Shown one piece after another: positions 17,526-26,197 of a stretch of 64,000 bases of DNA. This DNA comes from RBG-16-57-11 sp964503145 (GTDB taxonomy: Bacteria > Chloroflexota > Anaerolineae > Anaerolineales > UBA4823). How positions within the stretch are numbered: the first letter of the stretch is position 1; each line of letters opens with the position of its first letter. The notes under the pieces are model-generated. The model worked only from the letters and a program-made list of their open reading frames with translations. It had not been told where the DNA came from and did not search any database. Position numbers and translations under genes: made by a program. Location of the stretch: contig CAZCYV010000007.1 in the NCBI GenBank assembly GCA_964503145.1, forward strand, positions 87,205 through 151,204, in the 5' to 3' direction.

Positions 17526-17572
17526 AGCGAAGGGATTTATATCGCATGTTGAGTGAGTTGTCAAGTTCGCCG

Positions 17573-19129
17573 CTAATCCAGCCTGCTTCCCAGCAGGGTG
17601 AGCAGGCTGATGAGCAACACCAGGGCGGCGGTGTAACCCGCCAGCCGGCGCATCACTTCGCCCTCTTTGCCCGCCATGCCGGCGGTGCTGGCGCCGACGA
17701 CGACCTTGGCGGGCGCGGCCACCGAGGCCAGCGCCGCCCCGGCGGTCTGCGCCGCCAGGATGATCGAAACCGGATATCCCAACAGGTTGGCGGTGTACAT
17801 CTGCAGCCGGGTGAACACCACGTTCGAGTTGGTGTTGCTGCCGGTCATGAAGGCGCCAATTCCCCCGATCCAGGGCGAGATCACCGGGAAGAGCGCCTGG
17901 GTGGCCTGGGCCAGCCCCTGCGCCAGGGTTTGGGTCATGCCGGTGTGTTCCATGATCAGCGCCATGCTGATCATCGAGAGGATGCTCACGCTGGAGGTCA
18001 TCACCCGGCGCAGGGTGCCGTCCAGGATGCGCCGTATGGCGTTGGGTTGGTAGAGGCCGGCAGCGCGGTAGATCAGGAACGCCAGAAATGCGCTGTAAAA
18101 CAGCAAAGAGCCGGTGTGGCCGAACAGGTTGAGCTTGCGCCCCGCTTCCGCGGGAGTGACCACGCCCGTCGCCGAGACGATCTCGGGGAAGCGCACCTGC
18201 AAGACGACCTGCCCCAAGAAGCCTTTCAGGGCCGGTGTGAGCTGGATGATCAGGGTGACGGCGATCAGGATGGCGTAGCCCGACAGGGCGATGAGCAAAT
18301 TCGCCGGCTTCGACGTGGCGGCGGGCGAGGCGTTCAGCGGGGTCGCCGCGGCGTTGTTCGGCGGCGCAAATCGGCGCATCAACGGCGGCGTGATCAGCAG
18401 GCCGGCCATTCCGCCCAGGAAGGAGCCCAGGTACCACAGGCCAGATACGACGACGACGTATTGGATGGCCGCCATGACCAGGCCCCAGATCAGCGCCGGC
18501 AGCCACAGGCGGCGCACCTCACGCCAGCCGCCGAGCGAATGGAGCGCCAGCAGGCCGATCGCCGGGCAGGAGAGGCCCAGGAACAGCGCCGCGGGCGGGG
18601 CGAGCATCTCGGCGGGCAGGCCGCTGGTGGTCATCAGCGCCTGGAAGGAGGAGCCCATCGATCCGAAGGTCACCGCCCAGCCGTGCCCCAGCGAGGGGAC
18701 GACCACCGCCGCCAGAGGCGACAGCCCCAGGCTGACCAGCAGCGGCGAGGCGACCGCCACCGGCACGCCAAAACCGCCGACGCCCTGAAGGAAAGAGGCG
18801 AACACCCAGCCGACGATCAGCGCCTGCAGGCTGCGGTCGGGGGTGAGCCTGGGCAGGGCCAGGCCGATGGTGCGGATGGCCCCCGCTTCATCCACGACGC
18901 GGTAGAGGAAGAAGGCTGCCCAGATGATCAGCAGGACATCGACGCTGAAGAGCAGCGCCTTCAAATGCGCATAGGCAATCAGGGTCGGTGTGGCGCCGAA
19001 GAAGCCCCAGGCGATCGCCAGAGCGGCCAGGTAGCCCGCTGCGCCGGCGCGCGGGGCGCTCCAGCGCAGCCCCAGCATCAGGATCAGGATGAGCAGAATG
19101 GGCGTCAGTGAGAGCAGGAACGTCGTCAT
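17573..19129 (-). CDS. L-lactate permease (LctP) family transporter (518 aa)
   Basis: A very hydrophobic protein with about 12-14 membrane segments. It has LctP-family stretches such as FLQGVGGFGVPVAVASPLLV near residues 115-135, GHGWAVTFGSMGSSFQAL, and the C-terminal FMTGSNTNSNVVF motif. The family imports lactate and glycolate by proton symport. At 518 residues it is slightly shorter than the usual 530-560. No lactate dehydrogenase gene is adjacent, so the substrate (lactate, glycolate or another small carboxylate) is inferred from family only. The ribosome-binding site before ATG 19129 is weak. Confidence 0.85.
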   Translation of the reverse strand: MTTFLLSLTPILLILILMLGLRWSAPRAGAAGYLAALAIAWGFFGATPTLIAYAHLKALLFSVDVLLIIWAAFFLYRVVDEAGAIRTIGLALPRLTPDRSLQALIVGWVFASFLQGVGGFGVPVAVASPLLVSLGLSPLAAVVVPSLGHGWAVTFGSMGSSFQALMTTSGLPAEMLAPPAALFLGLSCPAIGLLALHSLGGWREVRRLWLPALIWGLVMAAIQYVVVVSGLWYLGSFLGGMAGLLITPPLMRRFAPPNNAAATPLNASPAATSKPANLLIALSGYAILIAVTLIIQLTPALKGFLGQVVLQVRFPEIVSATGVVTPAEAGRKLNLFGHTGSLLFYSAFLAFLIYRAAGLYQPNAIRRILDGTLRRVMTSSVSILSMISMALIMEHTGMTQTLAQGLAQATQALFPVISPWIGGIGAFMTGSNTNSNVVFTRLQMYTANLLGYPVSIILAAQTAGAALASVAAPAKVVVGASTAGMAGKEGEVMRRLAGYTAALVLLISLLTLLGSRLD

Positions 19130-19242
19130 GATGCGTGGGGAAGCTGGCTGTAGCCGCCAGGCGTCCGCTTTACTTTGGCAGAGGCTGGCTCGACGTCAGT
19201 CTGGCGAGGGTGTGTTTAATTTGGAACGATGGCCAACGTGAT

Positions 19243-19488
19243 TTAGAGCGGCCGTTTGAGCACCATGCGGTAATGTTCGTAGTCGATCTCCGGCGGTAAG
19301 CCGTCATGGTCGAAGGTGGTGAAATACTGCCAGGAGACCATCTCCCAACCCTGCTCGCCGAGCCGGTTGACAAATTCATACATCGATGGCCCATCCTGCC
19401 AGTCTTCCACCGTATCGCCATTCACCATTTCGACCTTCCAGCCTTCGTTCCAGGTGGCGGTCAAAAAAATGTATTCCCACTTTTGCAT
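19243..19488 (-). CDS. DUF4177-like small protein (81 aa)
   Basis: A small soluble protein with the pattern seen in DUF4177: an N-terminal WEY strand, a middle VNRLGEQGWEMVSW helix-strand, and a C-terminal YRMVLKRPL strand. The function of the family is unknown. AAGGAT lies 6 nt upstream of ATG 19488 and a TGCTATAAC extended -10-like element lies just above it, so it may have its own promoter. Confidence 0.7.
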   Translation of the reverse strand: MQKWEYIFLTATWNEGWKVEMVNGDTVEDWQDGPSMYEFVNRLGEQGWEMVSWQYFTTFDHDGLPPEIDYEHYRMVLKRPL

Positions 19489-19586
19489 CGTTCTATCCTT
19501 GTTATAGCATGTCTGCAGCGATCATCCGCTGGCGAGATCTCGTTGGCGAAATGCGGCGGCGGATTTCGCCAACGGATTTCGCTGCG

Positions 19587-20477
19587 TCAACGGGTGGGCT
19601 TTACGCCCGTGTAATAATACACCAGGATTGTCCCCAACGCCAGCGCCGGCAACAAGACCAGCCCGGCCTCTGGGCCAAAGGCGCCGCCGGTGAACACTTC
19701 GGGGCCGTTCACCGATTGCTCCACCAGGCGGAACATGCTCAGACCGCTGACCGGGAAGCCCAACACCACGCCCTCGAAGAAATTCCAGCCGATGTGCAGC
19801 CCGATGGACAGCCACAGCCGACGGGTGCGCACATAAGCGTATGCCAGGAACAACCCGGCCAGGAACAGCCCGGCGACGGACAGGAAGCTCATGTTGGGGT
19901 TGAACCAGTGCGCCAGGGCGAAGAACAGCGACGAGAGCAGCACGCCCCAGGGCAGATTCAATCCTTCGGCTATGTTTTGCAGGTGATAGCCGCGGGCCAG
20001 CAATTCTTCCTGCCAGCCGACGATGATGAACACCGCCAGCATCACCAGGGTCGCCAGCGCCGCCTGGGAGGCGGAAATCCGCTGCCAGGCGAAGCCCTGG
20101 AAAGTCAGCCAGCCGAGCGCCCGCTCGATGAAATAGATCAGCAGCATCATCGCAGCGGCGATCAAGAAGCCCGCCACGAGATCCCAGAGCGACTGCCGGT
20201 CGAGCTGCAACCCCAGGCTGACCAGCGAGCGGCGGTCGAAAAATCGGCGCGCCAGGAGAACGGAGGCGTTGATGGATAGAAACGTCACCAGTTGCGAAGC
20301 CAGCAGGACGGGCATGGTGTAGGAGGCGTCCAGGGGGATCAGCAGGCCGACCAGGAGGGTGGCGGCGACGCCAAGCGCCATCATCAGAACCATCTGGGCC
20401 AAAATACGCCAGCCGGCGCGCAGCCGTCGGCGCCCTGGGCGAGTCTCGTCGGGGGTTAAGAATATGCGGGCTAACAT
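19587..20477 (-). CDS. CPBP family intramembrane glutamic endopeptidase (296 aa)
   Basis: A polytopic membrane protein with about eight segments. It carries the three CPBP/ABI catalytic motifs: EELLAR (EExxxR, residues 157-162), FALAH with His190, and HIGWN with His228. Relatives include CAAX prenyl proteases and bacteriocin-immunity proteins; the bacterial substrate is usually unknown. It is transcribed divergently from the FkbM methyltransferase across about 170 bp. Start ATG 20477 has no strong ribosome-binding site. Confidence 0.92.
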   Translation of the reverse strand: MLARIFLTPDETRPGRRRLRAGWRILAQMVLMMALGVAATLLVGLLIPLDASYTMPVLLASQLVTFLSINASVLLARRFFDRRSLVSLGLQLDRQSLWDLVAGFLIAAAMMLLIYFIERALGWLTFQGFAWQRISASQAALATLVMLAVFIIVGWQEELLARGYHLQNIAEGLNLPWGVLLSSLFFALAHWFNPNMSFLSVAGLFLAGLFLAYAYVRTRRLWLSIGLHIGWNFFEGVVLGFPVSGLSMFRLVEQSVNGPEVFTGGAFGPEAGLVLLPALALGTILVYYYTGVKPTR

Positions 20478-20604
20478 CGAGTGGAAGCCGGAGTCTGCGC
20501 TCCGACAAATTCAACCCTGAGTTTACCAGAAATTCGGCGCTTCAAGAAGCCAATTCTCAGGCTGCGTCGCCGCGCTGGGCCTGCGCCAGGCCCGAAAATT
20601 CATT

Positions 20605-20619
20605 GGTGATATAATCACC
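20605..20619 (+). promoter_or_regulatory. Extended -10 within a perfect dyad upstream of FkbM gene
   Basis: GGTGATATAATCACC is a perfect inverted repeat (6-bp arms, 3-nt centre) that contains an extended -10, TGATATAAT. A protein bound to the dyad would block the promoter. The -35 is poor. The core resembles the dyad upstream of livK at 37051. Confidence 0.5.
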
Positions 20620-20649
20620 CCGCAAGGGCCGCAGGCCGGAGTTCGCGGG

Positions 20650-21438
20650 ATGCGCAAATATCGCTATTATCTTTCATCGATCGTCTCGCTGCTGACGCAT
20701 TTCGAGCCGCTGATGCGGGTTGTGCGGCTGTTCACCGGTCTTGCAGCCCCGGGGACTCAACTGGTCACCCTGCGCCGCTGGGGGTTGTCCTTCGAGGTGC
20801 GCTCGGCGATGGATGTCTGGAGCGTCAAAGAGACCTTCATCGACCGCTTCTATGAAGCGCACGGCTGCCCGCTGGGCGCCGGTTGGACCATCGTGGATAT
20901 CGGCGGCGGAATCGGCGATTTTTCCATCTTCGCCGCCAGGCGCGATCCGACCAACCGGGTCTATGCCTTCGAGCCTTTCCCCGGTTCGTTCGCTTTATTG
21001 CAGGGCAACCTGCGACGAAACCAGATCACCAACGTCCAGGCTTTCCAGGAAGCCGTCTGGTCGAACCGCGGCAGCCTGGCGCTGGACACCTCGGCGGGCG
21101 AGCCGGTGCAGTTCATCAGCCGCGAGCCTGACGGACAGGAAGTAGATGGCAAGGTGATCGTGCCGTGCTCTTCGCTGGCGGAGGTCTTCGAGCGCCTGGG
21201 CGTTCAGCGCTGCGACCTGCTCAAGATCGACGCCGAAGGCGCGGAGTATCCCATCCTGTTCAGCGCGCCCGAGGCGACGCTGGCGAAGGTCCGGCGCATC
21301 GTGATGGAATACCACGATGCCATCACGACTTACACCCACGCCGACCTGGTCGAGTTCCTGCAGGGTCACGGCTACCGGGTGCGGACGGCGCAGAACGTGG
21401 TGCATCCCGAGCTGGGATACTTATACGCCGAGCGCTAA
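20650..21438 (+). CDS. FkbM family SAM-dependent methyltransferase (262 aa)
   Basis: A class I methyltransferase core: motif I IVDIGGGIGDFSIFA (about residues 80-95), the acidic end of strand 2 VYAFEPFP, and the FkbM-characteristic LLKIDAEGAEYPIL (about 193-206). FkbM-type enzymes O-methylate sugars, polyketides or glycolipids. No glycosyltransferase or polyketide genes are adjacent, so the substrate is open. A roughly 70-residue N-terminal region precedes the fold. ATG 20650 follows CGCGGG, a weak ribosome-binding site. Confidence 0.87.
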   Translation: MRKYRYYLSSIVSLLTHFEPLMRVVRLFTGLAAPGTQLVTLRRWGLSFEVRSAMDVWSVKETFIDRFYEAHGCPLGAGWTIVDIGGGIGDFSIFAARRDPTNRVYAFEPFPGSFALLQGNLRRNQITNVQAFQEAVWSNRGSLALDTSAGEPVQFISREPDGQEVDGKVIVPCSSLAEVFERLGVQRCDLLKIDAEGAEYPILFSAPEATLAKVRRIVMEYHDAITTYTHADLVEFLQGHGYRVRTAQNVVHPELGYLYAER

Positions 21439-21574
21439 GACTGGCGCGTTCGAGGCGCGGTTCAGCAAATCCCAACAATTCCCCTATCGCTTCTTCATAA
21501 TTTCTGAACAATCCCTGTTTATACTGATTCAATGGATGCTGGAATCAGTACCTCATGGCTTTATGGAGAAGAAG

Positions 21575-22957
21575 ATGCTCAAGAAAAAAGTCTTCTGGAT
21601 CGGTGTCTTGCTGGCGCTGGCTTTGGCCGGCGCAGGGTACTACCTGTACGCCACGCGCTTCGCTGCTGCGGCCGTCCCGGCTGAGACGAGCGCCCTGCAG
21701 ACCGCAGTCGCTTCGCAGGGCGACCTGGTGATCCTGGCCAGCGGCAGCGGTTCGGTGGTTCCGGCCAGGCAGGTCAGCCTGGGCTTCGACGAAAGCGGGA
21801 CGCTGATCGAACTTTTGGTGCAGGAGGGCGACACGGTGCGGGTGGGCGATGTGCTGGCGCGTCTGCAGACCAAGGAATCCGCCGAGAGCCTGGCGGCGCA
21901 GGTGGCCGAGGCCGAACTGGCGGTGATCAAGGCGCAGAACGCCCTGGACGATCTGTACGCTAACGCCGAAATCGCCCGCACCCAGGCGCTGAGCGACATC
22001 GCTGCTTACGCTCAGGAAGTCCGCGACGCCCAATACCAGTTGGAAAACTACACCCTGCCGACTTTTCTCCAGGGCATGGAAACCGTCGAGGCGGTCGATC
22101 GGATGAAGGCCGCGCTGGATCAGGCCTGGCGAGATTTCGAGCCGTATCGCTACTTCCCTCAAACGGACGAGACGCGCAGAAGGTTATTAACCGCGCTCAA
22201 CCTGGCGCAAAGCAACTATGACGCGGCGATCAAGCGTTTGAACTATGAGTACGCGCTTCAGGTGGCCGAGGCCAACCTGGCGAAGGCGCGCCAGGAATAC
22301 GAAAAATATAAGGACGGTCCGGCGGCGGACGAACTGGCGGAGGCTCAGGCGACCCTGGAGAACGCCCGGGCGAACCTGGCGCTGGCGCAGGCGACCCAGC
22401 CGATCCTGGAGCTGGTCGCGCCGTTCGATGGCGTCGTGCTGGCGGTGGACGCCAGCGTGGGCGAGGCGCTCAGCGGCGCATTCCTGAGCCTGGCGGATCT
22501 TTCCACGCCCACCCTGGAGGTCTTCCTGGACGAGACCGACCTGGACAAGGTGGCGGTGGGCTATCCGGTGGAGGTGGTCTTTGATGCGCTGCCGGACCGC
22601 ACTTTTACCGGCAAAGTGGTGCGGGTCAGCCGCAGCCTGCAAGATGTCTCGAACGTGCAGGCCATCCGGGCGTTGGTGCAATTGGATCTCGAGAGCATCG
22701 ACCCGCCGGTGGATCTGCCGGTCGGGTTGAACGCGGCGGTGGATGTGATCGCCGGCAGAGCCACCAACGCGGTGTTGGTGCCCATCGAAGCGCTGCGCGA
22801 CCTGGGCGGCGGCGAATACGGCGTCTTCGTGGTCGAAAATGGGGAGCCGCGCCTGCGGGTGGTGGAGGTGGGGCTGATGGATCTGACCACCGCCGAGATC
22901 AAGTCGGGGCTGCAGGCGGGGGAGATCGTCTCGACCGGCATCACTCAGGTCAAATGA
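21575..22957 (+). CDS. HlyD/MacA-like periplasmic adaptor subunit (460 aa)
   Basis: The start is set at ATG 21575 (MLKKKVFW) because GGAGAAGAAG lies just upstream. An N-terminal TM anchor (about 5-23) is followed by a split biotinyl-lipoyl domain (GSGSVVPARQVSLGFDESG..., closing with LELVAPFDGVVLAVDASVGE), a long Ala/Glu/Gln-rich coiled-coil hairpin (about 110-270), and beta-barrel and membrane-proximal domains. Such adaptors link ABC permeases to export across the envelope. It is the first gene of a five-gene operon with a MacB-type ATPase and permease. Confidence 0.9.
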   Translation: MLKKKVFWIGVLLALALAGAGYYLYATRFAAAAVPAETSALQTAVASQGDLVILASGSGSVVPARQVSLGFDESGTLIELLVQEGDTVRVGDVLARLQTKESAESLAAQVAEAELAVIKAQNALDDLYANAEIARTQALSDIAAYAQEVRDAQYQLENYTLPTFLQGMETVEAVDRMKAALDQAWRDFEPYRYFPQTDETRRRLLTALNLAQSNYDAAIKRLNYEYALQVAEANLAKARQEYEKYKDGPAADELAEAQATLENARANLALAQATQPILELVAPFDGVVLAVDASVGEALSGAFLSLADLSTPTLEVFLDETDLDKVAVGYPVEVVFDALPDRTFTGKVVRVSRSLQDVSNVQAIRALVQLDLESIDPPVDLPVGLNAAVDVIAGRATNAVLVPIEALRDLGGGEYGVFVVENGEPRLRVVEVGLMDLTTAEIKSGLQAGEIVSTGITQVK

Positions 22958-22973
22958 AGCGGTGACAGGTTCG

Positions 22974-23738
22974 ATGAACGCCCAAATATCCGGCCCACAA
23001 CCGCTGATTCGGCTGGTCGAGCTGACCAAAGTGTATGGGACAGGCGATGTTCAGGTGAAAGCCCTGGATGGCGTCAGTCTGGAGATCGCTGAGAACGAGT
23101 TCGTGGCGATCATGGGGCCATCTGGCTCGGGGAAGAGCACCTTGATGAACCTGATCGGCTGTCTGGATCGGCCGACGAGCGGGTCGTATTACCTGGCCGG
23201 CGAGGATGTCAGCCGGCTGGACAAGAATCGGTTGGCTCAGGTGCGCTCGAGGAAGATCGGCTTCGTCTTCCAGGGCTTCAATCTGCTGCCGCGCACCACG
23301 GCGCTGGAGAACGTCATCCTGCCGCTGATCTATAACCGCAATGGCAGGCTGAGCGAAGCCGAGAAACTGGCGCGGGGGCGGGAGGCGCTCGAAGCGGTGG
23401 GCCTGGCGGATCGCGCGCACCACATGCCGCACGAGCTTTCCGGCGGACAGATGCAGCGGGTGGCGATCGCCCGCGCCCTGATCAACGACCCGCTGTTGAT
23501 CCTGGCGGATGAGCCGACCGGCAACCTGGACACGCGTTCGAGCCGCGAGATCATGAGCCTGCTGCGGCAGCTTCATGAACGCGGGCGCACCATCGTGATG
23601 GTGACGCACGAAAAAGACATCGCTGCCTATGCCCAACGGGTGATCCGTTTCCGCGATGGGCGGATCGCCGCGGATGAGCAAAACGGCGCGCTGCGAAAAC
23701 TGGCTATCGAGCAGGAGGGGCATGATGAACCCGCTTAG
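22974..23738 (+). CDS. ABC transporter ATP-binding protein, MacB/LolD type (254 aa)
   Basis: A complete ABC ATPase: Walker A GPSGSGKST (residues 49-57), Q-loop VFQGFNLLP, signature LSGGQMQR, Walker B LLILADEPTGNLD, H-loop VTHEKD. The A-loop Tyr is in KVYGTG. The EPTGNLD sequence is typical of the MacB/LolD/FtsE group. ATG 22974 is preferred; GTG 22962 would add four residues. Its 3' end overlaps the permease gene by 14 bp. Confidence 0.93.
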   Translation: MNAQISGPQPLIRLVELTKVYGTGDVQVKALDGVSLEIAENEFVAIMGPSGSGKSTLMNLIGCLDRPTSGSYYLAGEDVSRLDKNRLAQVRSRKIGFVFQGFNLLPRTTALENVILPLIYNRNGRLSEAEKLARGREALEAVGLADRAHHMPHELSGGQMQRVAIARALINDPLLILADEPTGNLDTRSSREIMSLLRQLHERGRTIVMVTHEKDIAAYAQRVIRFRDGRIAADEQNGALRKLAIEQEGHDEPA

Positions 23739-24957
23739 CGTGATCCAGATCGCCTGGAAAGGCCTGAATCGCAACCGCTTGCGCTCTCTGCTCACCATGT
23801 TGGGGGTGATCATCGGCGTGGCGGCGGTGATCGTGATGATTGCGGTCAGCGCAGGCACCGAAGCGACGATCGCCGAGCAGATCACCGGCCTGGGGACGAA
23901 CCTGATCTTTGTGCAACAGAGCTTCGGTCGGGGCGGCCCCGGCCCACAGCCCGGCTCCAGCGGCGGCCTGGTCTATGACGACGCCACGGCTATCGCCGAA
24001 CAAATTGCCGGAGTGGCCGGGGTGGCGGTGGAGCAGAACAGTCAAGAGACGATCAAGGCCGGCGATGTGACCTTGGAGGATGTCAACCTGGTGGGCACTT
24101 CGGCCGGTTTCCCCTCCGTGCGAGATATGCAGCTCGCTACCGGCCGCTATTTCACCGAAACAGAGATCGAACGCAAGCAGAAGGTGATCGTGCTGGGCGC
24201 CAGCCTGGCCAAGGAACTTTTCGGAGATCAGCCCGCGGTGGGACAGATGATCAACGCGGGGAACACCAAGCTGACCGTGATCGGCGTTTTCGCCGAGCGC
24301 GGCCTGGTGGGAAACGTGGATTTCGATTCGCAGGCCTATCTGCCGATCACTGTGGTCTTCCAGAAATTCACCCCTTCGCAGTTTGCGCGGGTGATGGGGG
24401 ATCGGGTGCGCATGATCACGGTGGAAGCAGAAGAGGGCGTCGATCAGGATGAATTGATCTTGCAGATCGAACTGCTGCTGGCCAAGCGGCACGATGTCAG
24501 CCTGGATGCGCTGGATTTCACCGTCAGCACGCAGCAGGATCTGATCAATACCCGCGCAGCGACCACGGCGGCGTTCCGCAATCTGTTGGCCTGGGTGGCG
24601 GCGGTCTCGCTGGTGGTCGGCGGGATCGGGATCATGAACATCATGATGGTGAGCGTCACCGAGCGCACGCGGGAGATCGGCATCCGCCAGGCGGTGGGCG
24701 CTACGCCCAACGACATCCGCTGGCAATTTTTGACCGAGGCGTTGCTGCTGAGCCTGGTGGGCGGGCTGATTGGCGTTCTGGTCGGGGTGGGTGGTTCGAT
24801 CATCTTCGGCGCCGTCGGCGGGATGCGCACGGTGGTCGTGCCGGCCTCGATCCTGCTGGCGTTCGGTTCCGCGGCGGCGGTGGGCATATTCTTCGGCTAT
24901 TACCCGGCCAGCCAGGCGGCGAACCTGGATCCGATCGAGGCTTTGCGGCATGAATAG
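23725..24957 (+). CDS. MacB-like ABC transporter permease (410 aa)
   Basis: Of the two adjacent ATGs, the one at 23725 is favoured because AGGAGG lies 6 nt upstream. TM1 is near 20-45 (LLTMLGVIIGVAAVIVMIAVSAG), followed by a large periplasmic domain (about 50-280) and three C-terminal TMs with the FtsX/MacB-type segment ERTREIGIRQAVGATPNDI. It works with the preceding ATPase and adaptor, probably exporting a peptide, lipid or macrolide-like compound; the substrate is not deducible. Confidence 0.92.
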   Translation: MNPLSVIQIAWKGLNRNRLRSLLTMLGVIIGVAAVIVMIAVSAGTEATIAEQITGLGTNLIFVQQSFGRGGPGPQPGSSGGLVYDDATAIAEQIAGVAGVAVEQNSQETIKAGDVTLEDVNLVGTSAGFPSVRDMQLATGRYFTETEIERKQKVIVLGASLAKELFGDQPAVGQMINAGNTKLTVIGVFAERGLVGNVDFDSQAYLPITVVFQKFTPSQFARVMGDRVRMITVEAEEGVDQDELILQIELLLAKRHDVSLDALDFTVSTQQDLINTRAATTAAFRNLLAWVAAVSLVVGGIGIMNIMMVSVTERTREIGIRQAVGATPNDIRWQFLTEALLLSLVGGLIGVLVGVGGSIIFGAVGGMRTVVVPASILLAFGSAAAVGIFFGYYPASQAANLDPIEALRHE

Positions 24958-24997
24958 CGGCCGAGGAAACAGAAACGATCTATTTGGAGAGTTAAGG

Positions 24998-25684
24998 ATG
25001 AGGAATTACCTTGTGAATGTCGGCCTTTTGCTGGTGATGGCGATGACGGCTGCCTGCGGCGGCGCCGACGCCGGGGCGGTTCAGGAGGCTTCTGGCACGG
25101 CGCCGTCCGTTGCTGGGGCGGCGGGCGCGCCGCTCAGTAGCGCCCTGAATACCGATTATGAAAATGCGCTGCCGATCCCCATGCAGCTTGCATTGGGCCT
25201 GTTCAAGCTCGAAGAGACCAGCGCGCCGTTAAGCCCAGAGCAGGCGGCCGCCCTGCTGCCCCTCTGGAAGGCCTACCGCAGCCTGACCAACAGCGACACC
25301 AGCTCGCCACAGGAGCTGAACGCCTTGCTGAAACAGATTCAGGAGGCGCTCAGCGACGAGCAACTTCAGGCGATCGCCGGGATGCAACTGACCGGCCAGG
25401 ACCTGGCGGAGCTGGCGCAGGAGAAAAACATCGCCCTGGGCGGGGGGATGGGCCGGCCTGGCAATCTTTCCGCCGAGGCGCGCGCCACGCTGGAAGCGCG
25501 GCGCGCCAGCGGACAGGGGCCGGGCGGCGGCTTTGGGCCTGGCGGGGAATTGCCGCCGGGGATGATGGCTACTCCAGGCGCGCGCCAGACGGCGATCGCC
25601 GGGCGCGTGGGAAACGGCGGCCCAGGGGTAAGTCCGGCGCTGGTCGAAGCGTTGATCGCCTATCTCGAGTCCAGGATTCGGTGA
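24998..25684 (+). CDS. Lipoprotein with Gly/Pro/Met-rich C-terminal region (228 aa)
   Basis: The start at ATG 24998 has GGAG 8 nt upstream. A signal peptide ends in a lipobox-like AMTAAC (Cys20). A soluble helical region (about 60-150) is rich in Leu/Ala/Gln, with LSPEQAAALLPLWKAY and LLKQIQEALSDEQLQAIAGM, like small Spy/CpxP-type helical proteins. A low-complexity tail (GQGPGGGFGPGG, PPGMM) follows. I do not recognise a named family. Position directly after the MacB-like permease suggests an accessory role in the exporter. Confidence 0.75.
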   Translation: MRNYLVNVGLLLVMAMTAACGGADAGAVQEASGTAPSVAGAAGAPLSSALNTDYENALPIPMQLALGLFKLEETSAPLSPEQAAALLPLWKAYRSLTNSDTSSPQELNALLKQIQEALSDEQLQAIAGMQLTGQDLAELAQEKNIALGGGMGRPGNLSAEARATLEARRASGQGPGGGFGPGGELPPGMMATPGARQTAIAGRVGNGGPGVSPALVEALIAYLESRIR

Positions 25685-26110
25685 ATGAAAAAGGCGCAAT
25701 TGTTCCTGGCGTTTGCGCTGGCGCTGTCCTCGCTGGGGGCGGCGGCCGGGTTGAAGACGGTGCGCGTGACGCTGATCAACAAATCCGGGATGCCGGTGGA
25801 AGTGCGCCTGACGGGCAAATATCAGGAGTACATCTACTACGTGCGCCTGGCGGAAGGGGATCGAACGCAGCCTGCGGAAGCCGTGGTAGATGTAATCCCG
25901 GACCAATATTCGATGGAGATTTTCTATATCGAGCTATGGGATCCGGTGTATGGTTACACTTGCGGCAGCGGCAAGCAGAGCGCCGAGATCGGCCACAGCG
26001 CCCGCCTGACGGTGCTGGAATGCGCCTACAAGACGCCCAATAACGGCGAGCCGCCAGCGATCTTGAAGTATCCCCAGGGGGCAGGTCGCCGGGGGCTGCG
26101 CCGCAGGTAG
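25685..26110 (+). CDS. Exported hypothetical protein (141 aa)
   Basis: The start abuts the preceding stop (TGAATG). A signal peptide (about 1-22, ending LGAAAG) precedes a probable beta-rich domain with paired aromatic segments (YQEYIYYVRL, IFYIELWDPVYGY) and two cysteines (in YTCGSG and LECAYK) that could form a disulfide. The C-terminus is Arg-rich. I do not recognise the family. It is the last gene of the adaptor/ABC operon. Confidence 0.65.
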   Translation: MKKAQLFLAFALALSSLGAAAGLKTVRVTLINKSGMPVEVRLTGKYQEYIYYVRLAEGDRTQPAEAVVDVIPDQYSMEIFYIELWDPVYGYTCGSGKQSAEIGHSARLTVLECAYKTPNNGEPPAILKYPQGAGRRGLRRR

Positions 26111-26134
26111 CTGCCGATGCATTGTAAAGCAAAA

Positions 26135-26161
26135 CAGCCGGGATTGCTCAGATCCCGGCTG
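26135..26161. terminator. Bidirectional intrinsic terminator between convergent genes
   Basis: A 10-bp perfect stem CAGCCGGGAT/ATCCCGGCTG with a 7-nt loop, flanked by AAAGCAAAA on the left and TTGC on the right. It lies between the end of the ABC operon and the convergent protease gene. Confidence 0.8.
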
Positions 26162-26197
26162 TTGCATGGGTGGGGAGGCGGATTTCAGGCGCGCCGC

